Shown: positions 56,501 to 64,000 of the stretch, one piece after another
How positions within the stretch are numbered: the stretch's first letter is position 1
Layout of the letters: the number at the start of each line of letters is the position of its first letter
Assembly (NCBI GenBank): GCA_034440575.1
Contig: JAOTOL010001525.1
Location: 1,107,501-1,171,500 of the forward strand
Reading direction: 5' to 3'
DNA: 64,000 bases
Source: Imbricaverruca yamaguchii
Taxonomy: Eukaryota > Arthropoda > Thecostraca > Neoverrucidae
Made by a program: the position numbers and the translations under genes
Notes under the pieces: model-generated
Database searches by the model: none
Told to the model about the DNA's origin: nothing
Seen by the model: only the letters and a program-made list of their open reading frames with translations

Positions 56501-57150
56501 TGTCGGGCACTTCAGTTAACGTCATACCGATACAAATAAATTGACATATTATACATACACATACAATGTGCATCCATGAAAAGGACAGTACACTGACCCT
56601 TGTACAATCACGCATTCCAGAGGTACATGCAATACATTTGCATGACGTTAATTTCGTCGAGCAACAGCAGTTTGCACACGTATTATATACAAAAAAGTCA
56701 ATTTGCACATGTCTGGCACACATGAACTTGTGGCACGCCGAGTCCGGTCCAGTACCTGCTCTCCACGTATGCCCCTGGCATGCATAAGGTGTGCTCCGGC
56801 TCGTGGGCACCACCAGGTGACATTGAGCTGGAAGTGTGAGCCTGAAGTGAAATGTGCGCTATTTGTCTAAACAGCGGTGACCAAGGTCACTTTTGAATCT
56901 TGACGAGGCGTTCGTAGGAAGTCTGACCTCTGTACCTGCTTCGAAAGTTGCGAAATTTGCCAGGCTAGTCGATTTGTTCTGTTGTCCAACAAGCCATGGG
57001 ATGGAGAACAAACCGTGGGTCTTCTGTCGTTGCTGTGATGTCGTTATTGTCGTTACTACTATGATACAACCTAGATGCTGCCGCGGTTTTTACTTGGTAA
57101 GCGAACGAGTCTGACCCGAGGGCGAATTATAGCTTCAGGGACACTAGGAA
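56501..57150. other. Unassigned
   Basis: No gene recognised. Confidence 0.5.
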
Positions 57151-57165
57151 TATATATATATATAT

Positions 57166-57252
<87 letters not shown>
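57151..57252. repeat. (TA)n microsatellite
   Basis: About 50 TA dinucleotides with one CACA interruption near 57166. Confidence 0.98.
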
Positions 57253-57253
<1 letters not shown>

Positions 57254-57889
57254 CGTTTGATCGCATTAAAGTTTGAAGCATCGTTCAGTGTGCGTGTGCC
57301 ATCCCTCTTCCCTTCCGTATAATAATTGTGTCTGCACTTCAGTTGCTGGGATTTAATTCGAGGTTCATGATCGGAATGCAAGGCAATGCATGTGTGCATA
57401 GCGTTATATAAAAACAAGCTAGCTTCAGCGAGTGGTCTCAAACACGCCGCCAGATATTCCATGAGTTCCTCCGAAGAGGTCTCCATAGATCCCCATGGAT
57501 TCCCCTAGAGCGGTACCACATTCCAAGTGCGGGTGTCCTTGACTGCGACGCAGCTACACGCCAGCTTTGTTTAAGCACGTGGTGTGTCTCAATAGTAGCA
57601 GAGTATGACCTCGACGTGCCAGCCAGCTGTCGGTTTGGATCACCGCCATCTCCTCTCTTCGTCATCACACCGACACAGAAACACATACCGTCCGGCCCGC
57701 TGCCATCTCCCTCCCCACCTCCATCTCCCCACTCCCCCCCCACCACCGCCACACCGGCACAACCACCACACCGCCTGGCCTGCCGCCATCTCCCCTACCA
57801 CCTCCACCTCCCATCCCACCTCCATCTCCCCTCCCACCGGCACACCGACACAGCGATACACACGGCCCGGCTCACGCCCCCCACCACAC
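57253..57889. other. Unassigned; C-rich toward the next array
   Basis: No gene recognised. 57690-57890 is cytosine-rich with 'ccacctccatctcccc' pieces that look like the seed of the 19-bp array. Confidence 0.45.
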
Positions 57890-58607
57890 CGCCCCGTCTC
57901 ACCTCCACCTCACCGTCATACCTCCACCTCACCGTCTCACCTCCACGTCACCGTCATACCTCCACCTCGCCGTTATACCTCCACCTCACCGTCATACCTC
58001 CACCTCACCGTCATACCTCCACCTCATCGTCATACCTCCACCTCACCGTCATACCTCCACCTCGCCGTCACCTCCACCTCGCCGTCATACCTCCACCTCG
58101 CCGTCATACCTCCACCTCGCCGTCTCACCTCTACCTCGCCGTCATACCTCCACGTCACCGTCATACCTCCACCTCGCCGTCATACCTCCACCTCACCGTC
58201 ACACCTCCACCTCACCGTCATACCTCCACCTCACCGTCATACCTCCACCTCGCCGTCATACCTCCACCTCGCCGTCATACCTCCACCTCGCCGTCTCACC
58301 TCCACCTCGCCGTCATACCTCCACCTCACCGTCATACCTCCACCTCACCGTCATACCTCCACCTCGCCGTCATACCTCCACCTCACCGTCATACCTCCAC
58401 CTCGCCGTCATACCTCCACCTCGCCGTCATACCTCCACCTCGCCGTCATACCTCCACCTCACCGTCATACCTCCACCTCACCGTCATACCTCCACCTCAC
58501 CGTCATACCTCCACCTCACCGTCATACCTCCACCTCACCGCCATACCTCCACGTCACCGTCATACCTCCACCTCACCGCTATACCTCCACCTCACCGTCA
58601 CACCGGT
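57890..58607. repeat. 19-bp minisatellite, about 37 copies
   Basis: Unit 'cctccacctcaccgtcata', with alternation accgt/gccgt and a few shortened copies (18, 14 bp). Confidence 0.97.
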
Positions 58608-59499
58608 ACAATAATACACCCGGCCCGGGCCAGGCGACCTGCGACAGCACTAGCCGGACTGGCCACCTCCGATAGCACGGACATGGGCCGGAATATTCAC
58701 TCCTTTGGTTGCCAGTACGGGACTCGGAATAACTTAGCAATGTCTGGAGAGCATGCAGATTGTATGCACCATTGTCTGCGTGGTGTTTGTGACAAACACT
58801 ACGCAGACAGACTTGAGAGCTTGCCAGCTTGCGATGAACGACACTGAAAAACGCTGACGGATGGTCTGGCGATGACCTCAGGGGCACACCGAAGGGACAG
58901 AGCGGAGCGTGCCGACCAGTCCATCAACATGTTGGCCTGGTGTTGGATCGAGTGACCGGTACAGTGGGGGGACTAAGTGACAGTCCTGCCCGTCTGCCGG
59001 CGAACAATCCTATTACGCAAGTTTTGGCAAGTTTTAGCTTCTGACGCAAGTTTTACCCTTTTGTCTTCTAACCTGCAATTGGCTTATTGCGTGTCTGAGT
59101 ATGTTAGTGGTCTTATTGCTAGACGGCCTAAGGTTATGGACATCAGTGTTGACATTTCACGTCGGTTCGCGAGTAAAAACGTTCCCTGCTGTTCCGCTTC
59201 ATGCTGCTTTGTTGTTGTTTTTATTACATACCGTAGTGACCTCCTAAACTGATGGTGCCACGGTGGTTGTCATGCAAGTATCAGACCCTTTCATGCTAGC
59301 ACGAACAGTAACATGCGGAGATGAAAATGTAATGCGAACACACCTGTCCCAAACCAAACCAAATTAATATGCACATCAACAATGACGGAATCAATGCAAG
59401 TGCACCTGACAACTTTTAGAAATCCAGCAATCTGATGATCCAACCGAATTCAAGAGGATTGATTGCCAGCCGTAATATCACCGGAACAATCTTGTATGT
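58608..59499. other. Unassigned
   Basis: 58770-58815 includes an inverted pair 'tgtctgcgtggtg'/'actacgcagaca'. No gene supported. Confidence 0.5.
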
Positions 59500-60180
59500 G
59501 TCCTGGTGGTGTCCTGGTGGTGGTGATGTCCTGATGGTGTAGTGGTGGTGTCCTGGTGGTGGTGGTGTCCTGGTGGTGGTGGTGTCCTGGTGGTGGTGGT
59601 GTCCTGGTGGTGGTGGTGTCCTGGTGGTGGTGGTGTCCTGGTGGTGGTGGTGTCCTGGTGGCGGTGGTGTCCTGGTCCTGGTGGTGGTGTCCTGGTGGTG
59701 GTGGTGTCCTGGTGGTAGTGGTGTCCCGGTGGTGGTGGTGTCCCGGTGGTGGTGGTGTCCTGGTGGTGGTGGTGTCCTGGTGGTGGTGGTGTCCTGGTGG
59801 TGGTGGTGTCCTGGTGGTGGTGGTGTCCTGGTGGTGGTGGTGTCCTGGTGGTGGTGGTGTCCTGGTGGTGGTGGTGTCCTGGTGGTGGTGGTGTCCTGGT
59901 GGTGGTGGTGTCCTGGTGGTGTCCTGGTGGTGTCCTGGTGGTGGTGGTGTCCTGGTGGTGTCCTGGTGGTGGTGGTGGTGTCCTGGTGGTGGTGGTGTCC
60001 TGGTGGTGGTGGTGTCCTGGTGGTGGTGGTGTCCTGGTGGTGGTGGTGGTGTCCTGGTGGTGGTGGTGGTGTCCTGGTGGTGGTGGTGTCCTGGTGGTGG
60101 TGGTGTCCTGGTGGTGGTGGTGTCCTGGTGGTGGTGGTGTCCTGGTGGTGGTGGTGTCCTGGTGGTCGTGGTGTCTTGGT
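59500..60180. repeat. 17-bp (ctggtggtggtggtgtc)n array, about 40 copies
   Basis: GGT-rich plus strand with 14-, 17- and 20-bp units; the G-rich strand could form quadruplexes. Confidence 0.97.
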
Positions 60181-60282
60181 AGTCATCTTCGGGAAATAAT
60201 CCGGAGACACGTAGGGTGGCAGCTCCGGCACAGTTTCCATCTGAGGTCTTCTTATTTTATCTGAGGCGCGAGGGCCTATGGT

Positions 60283-60590
60283 GGCAGCTTTCACACAGTT
60301 TCCACCTCAGGGAGTGTAGTGTAATGTTTCCACCCCAGGGAGTGTTATGTTAGGTTTCCACCTCAGGGAGTGTTGTGTTAAGTTTCCACCTCAGGGAGTA
60401 CTGTGTTAAATTTCCACCTCAGGGAGTGTTGTGTTGCGTTTCCACCTCAGGGAGTGTTGTGTGCTTCCACCTCAGGGAGTGTTGTGTTGTGTTGCCACCT
60501 CAGGGAGTGTTGGGTTGTGTTGCCACCTCAGGGAGTGTTATGTGAAGTTTCCACCTCAGGGAGTGTTGTGTTGTGTTGCCACCTGACGAC
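60283..60590. repeat. 28-bp minisatellite, about 11 copies
   Basis: Unit 'gtttccacctcagggagtgt' then 'tgtgttaa', with cca/gcc variants and a shortened copy at 60465. Confidence 0.96.
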
Positions 60591-60761
60591 ACAAACCATA
60601 ATCCTGGTCCGACTTGTCGAAGGTGTGTGAGAGGGGAGGGGTAATGGGATTTCACGGTTTTTGTTAGATGCTCCTTGATTGATTGTCAGGCTATTGACTC
60701 TGTCAACAGTTTGTCTCTGGCTTGCATAGGAAGCTGGCTGTGTCTGGCTTACTCTGGCCTA
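60591..60761. other. Unassigned, includes one arm of an inverted repeat
   Basis: 'gttagatgctcct' at 60664-60676 is the complement of the arm at 60766-60778. Confidence 0.5.
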
Positions 60762-60798
60762 TATAGGAGCATCTAACAGTTTGCTAGATGCTCCTATA
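60762..60798. other. Perfect 14-bp hairpin
   Basis: TATAGGAGCATCTA (60762-60775) and TAGATGCTCCTATA (60785-60798) pair fully around a 9-base loop. A third arm lies at 60664. Confidence 0.85.
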
Positions 60799-61082
60799 GC
60801 TGTCAACAGTCAGCTCTGCAACATCTGAATGGCATCTTGATGCATGTTTATCTATCTGCCAGAGGCGGAACATTTCCAAAATGATTAGGGGAGGCAAGTG
60901 TTTTTCTTCTCGTGGAATTATTTCCAGTCAATGGTCCATAGACCCACGCTAAAGCTCAGCAATATTTGGGGAGGGGTAAGTAACCTCCCCTCCCACAAAT
61001 GAATAGTGAGAAGTCCTTTTTATCTGTCGCAGTTAATTTAACGATTATATTGATTGCAGGCATCAATATTGCCTTCAAGGTA
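60799..61082. other. Unassigned
   Basis: No feature recognised. Confidence 0.5.
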
Positions 61083-61522
61083 AAGACAAATGGTCCACAG
61101 ACTTTACTGAAACTACGTTATCACACTGACACCAGCTATTTGCTTTGTAGCCGGCTGTCTGTTGGAGAGCCGCTACGGGTGGCTGTCGGCTAAGGGTGCC
61201 TATGGTGCCTTTGTAGCCGGCTGTCAGTTGGAGAGCCGCTACGGGTGGCTGTCGGCTGAGGGTGCCTATGGTGCCTTTGTAGCCGGCTGTCTGTTGGAGA
61301 GCCGCTACAGGTGGCTGTCGGCTAAGGGTGCCTACGGTGCCTTTGTAGCCGGCTGTCTGTTGGAAAGCCGCTACAGGTGGCTGTCGGCTGACACTGTCGG
61401 CGGAGGGTGCCCATGGTGCCTTTGTAGCCGACTGGTGGCTGGAGGTCTGTGGACCATGCAAGACAAATGGTCCACAGACTTTACTGAAGCTGCGTTATCA
61501 CACTGACACTAGCTATTTGCTC
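61083..61522. repeat. 66-bp minisatellite copy 2, bracketed by ~62-bp direct repeats
   Basis: The array (61142-61450, about 4.5 units plus the special end unit) is the same family as 50108-50465. It sits between two copies of 'agacaaatggtccacagact' plus 'ttactgaa', 'cgttatcacactgacac' and 'agctatttgct' (61084-61144 and 61464-61522), which differ at a few bases. Confidence 0.93.
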
Positions 61523-62089
61523 GATTTTTATTATTTGCACATATCCAACATAGAAGTATATATTTTAACACGGCAAGTATTTTAAAATTGATTGCATTCA
61601 CACAAGCCCATTCATTGTGATTCCCTATTGAAGAGGAGACTTACTTCTGTACAATGGAGTTAGCATCACCTGCTATTTATGTGCAAATATTCCATAGAAT
61701 GCACTCTCATACGGCTTTGCATTATAGTTCAAGTTGTCAAATGTCTAAGATGGCGACCAAGACCGATATTCTGACAGGAAACCTACAGAAAAGATTGCAG
61801 CATGAACGGATGCGGTAATAAATGTACGTAATTTTGGATGTTTGGGGAAGGGGGACAGCCTAATGAGACAATATTTGCAAATTTTTAGTTCTTTGATATA
61901 TTTCAATCTGAAAAATGACATGCTATCGACTTGGGCGCATATTTTGATGCACTCAGTACCCCGTCCAAATGCATCGCCTCATTTCGTTTCGAATCGTACT
62001 AAATCGAGATTTGCATCGTAAACAGCGTAATTGAAAGCTAATCATAACAGTCCTTCATCAGTGACCATTGCATCGTTACAGGGCAACGC
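61523..62089. other. Unassigned, AT-rich
   Basis: Nothing recognised. Confidence 0.5.
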
Positions 62090-62828
62090 TTGCAGGATTC
62101 GATCAGTGACTGTTACGCCGCTACAGAGTATCAATAATAGGGTTTGATCAGTGACTACTGCGTCACTACTTGGTGACGATGACAAGGTTTGATCAGTGAC
62201 TACTGCGTCACTACTTGGTGACGATGACAAGGTTTGATCAGTGACTACTGCGTCACTACTTGGTGACGATGACAGGGTTTTAGCAGTGACTACTGCGTCA
62301 CTACAGGGCATCGATGGCAGGGTTTGATCAGTCACCACTGCGTCGCTACAGGGCAGATATTGCAGGGTTTGACCAGTGACTGTTGCGTCGCTACATGGCA
62401 GGGTTTGACCAGTGACTGTTGCGTCGCTACATGGCAGGGTTTGACCAGTGACTGTTGCGTCGCTACATGACAGGGTTTGACCAGTGACTGTTGCGTCGCT
62501 ACATGGCAGGGTTTGACCAGTGACTGTTGCGTCGCTACATGACAGGGTTTGACCAGTGACTGTTGCGTCGCTACATGACAGGGTTTGACCAGTGACTGTT
62601 GCGTCGCTACATGGCAGGGTTTGACCAGTGACTGTTGCGTCGCTACATGGCAGGGTTTGACCAGTGACTGTTGCGTCACTACATGACAGGGTTTGACCAG
62701 TGACTGTTGCGTCGCTACATGACAGGATTTGACCAGTGACTGTTGCGTCACTACATGACAGGGTTTGACCAGTGACTGTTGCGTCGCTACATGGCAGGGT
62801 TTGACCAGTGACTGTTGCGTCGTTGCAG
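62090..62828 (+). repeat. 36-bp minisatellite ending at a splice acceptor, about 20 copies
   Basis: Unit 'accagtgactgttgcgtcgc' then 'tacatggcagggtttg'. Left copies are a 45-bp relative with 'gatcagtgactactgcgtca'. The last copy, 'ccagtgactgttgcgtcg' followed by 'ttgcag', is the acceptor of the exon at 62829. Every unit has an AG at the equivalent place (catggcag or catgacag). Confidence 0.93.
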
Positions 62829-64000
62829 AGTGGTGACGACAGCGACAGCGGCCTGCCGGCCGACGACGCCTCGTCGTGCTGCTCTCTGGAGCCCGACCTG
62901 GAGCTGCGGCCACAGTGGGAGCCTCTGGTGGCGCCGGCTGGTCCGCCGTGGCAGTCGGACGCCGACCCGGCCATCCCTGACAAGCGCCGCTCAGCCCACT
63001 CGTCGGCCGCATCGTGCGACGACGAGCACGAGTCGACGCTGCCCGGCTACGACGTGGCCGGCTGTCGGCGCGTGCCCACCGCCGACGGCGAGCACCCCAT
63101 CTACGAGACGCTCAGCGAGTACGGCGGGCCCCAGCTGGCCGACGATCAGCAGACACTGTACGAGAACGACGACACCGACGAGGAGCTGGGCGCGCCCCTC
63201 TACGAGAACGGCGACCCGCACGAGAACGACGCGTCCTACGAGAGCGCGCCGCTGTACGAGAACGGCCCGCGCGGCCAGCCCATTTACGCCAACGGCGACG
63301 TTGACGACGAGCCGCCCATCTACGAGAACCTCGGCACTGACGAGGAGTCGGCGGCGACGGAGCCGCCCGGGCGACGGCCGCAACGGGTACGACGACCTGC
63401 GCGTAGAGGTGCGCTCAGACCTCGGGTACGACTCGCACCAGTCGCCGTCGTCCGACTCGACCGGCTCGTCTCCGCCGAAGCTCAGCCCGAACTCAGACGG
63501 CGTCGACCGCGGCGATATAGAGAGCGCCGAGTCGGAGGCGGAGCTGGCAGTGGAAAGAGTGCCGTCGGCAGCCCTGCACGGACATAGCCAGAGGTCGCCA
63601 CTGAGTCGGACCCAGATGTTGTCTCTGGATCAGACTCATGTGTCGCGTGCAGGCCAGGCACCAAGGTCGTCTCCCAGTCAGACAAAAAAATCATCTCCAG
63701 ATCAGGCGCAGAGGTTATCGCCAGGTCAGGCACGGAGGTCGACGCTAGGTCAGACCAAGAAGTCATTGCCAGGCCAAATCTACAGGGCACCCCCAGGCCA
63801 TCTTCATGGAGCATCAATGTCCCTGACGAGTCTCATCTCAGCCGAATCTCTGCTGAACGCGAAACAGGCGCTGAAGCAGAGCCGCGGTCAGCAGGTGGTG
63901 AGGCCACTGGGCGTGCGGCAGGCCAGGGCCAAGCCGGCAGCGTGCCGGTACAGGTCAGACGGCGGCAGCAGCACGCTATCTCCCGACAGTGGAGACACTA
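62829..64000 (+). CDS. Large acidic exon with Tyr-x-Asn motif cluster, unknown scaffold-like protein, partial
   Basis: Opens after acceptor cgttgcag with SGDDSDSGLPADDASSCC and stays open for about 180 codons in one frame; from 63373 a frame one base later is open to the window end. The switch falls in 'ccgcccgggcg', so a base error or real frameshift there is likely; the natural product probably uses both parts. Part 1 has six Tyr motifs within about 90 residues: IYETL, LYEND, LYENG, LYENG, IYANG and IYENL; five fit the Tyr-x-Asn consensus of Grb2/Drk SH2 sites. Part 2 starts DGRNGYDDLRVEVRSDLGYD, is Ser-rich, has imperfect repeats such as SPDQAQRLSPGQARRS, then LISAESLLNAKQALKQSRG. GC3-rich codons support coding. 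No folded domain is visible; the protein looks largely disordered and cytoplasmic. I do not recognise the family. It may follow the exon at 53476. Confidence 0.8.

Overview
This is nuclear DNA of an animal, almost certainly an invertebrate. It holds spliced genes with GT-AG introns, two intronless genes typical of animals, CR1/L2-like non-LTR retrotransposon remains, tRNA-derived SINEs, a TTAA-flanked inverted-repeat element and an unusually dense set of minisatellites. No bacterial operon, phage, CRISPR array, rRNA or complete tRNA gene is visible. The GC-rich codons of the genes and the repeat style would fit an arthropod such as a crustacean, but that is a low-confidence guess.

Genes: (1) 937-5417, plus strand: the last three coding exons of POMGNT1, a Golgi glycosyltransferase of the alpha-dystroglycan O-mannosylation pathway; the 5' exons lie off the left edge. 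(2) 15567-16163, minus: an intronless RABL2-type small GTPase linked to cilia. (3) 17078-17467, minus: a four-helix TMEM60-like membrane protein. (4) 62829-64000, plus: a large acidic exon running off the right edge, with a cluster of Tyr-x-Asn motifs like Grb2/Drk SH2 docking sites and an apparent one-base frame break near 63370. A small start exon at 53476-53556 is in compatible phase and may be its first coding exon. Weaker candidate exons lie at 12877-12984 (minus), 30570-30681, 35459-35691 and 52730-52772, a decayed gene at 26170-26871 (minus), and a doubtful THAP-like fragment at 38149-38331 (minus).

Repeats: about thirty unrelated tandem-repeat families fill roughly a quarter of the window by eye. 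The largest are a 54-bp array (5864-9058), a 22-bp array with higher-order structure (32396-34155), a 69-bp array (45535-47350), a 52-bp array (43510-44490), a GC-rich 10-bp array (51212-52150), and 19-bp and 17-bp arrays (57890-60180). Many units are multiples of three and so create very long false ORFs on both strands. Dispersed elements include a TTAA/terminal-inverted-repeat element (54135-55474, with an inverted relative at 2306-3281), a 492-bp satellite-like block (21556-23475), a paired 400-bp element (27121-27526 and 44499-44897), and a SINE nested in a LINE with a perfect 12-bp target duplication (23882-24085).

Most unusual theme: several minisatellites are built from splice-site sequence. 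Two abut the 3' splice sites of well-supported exons (550-936 and 62090-62828), one abuts a candidate exon (35080-35458), and a 55-bp triplet (27987-28127) consists of complete exon-like units, each with its own acceptor and donor. Other arrays carry CRE (TGACGTCA) or AGGTCA motifs in every unit.
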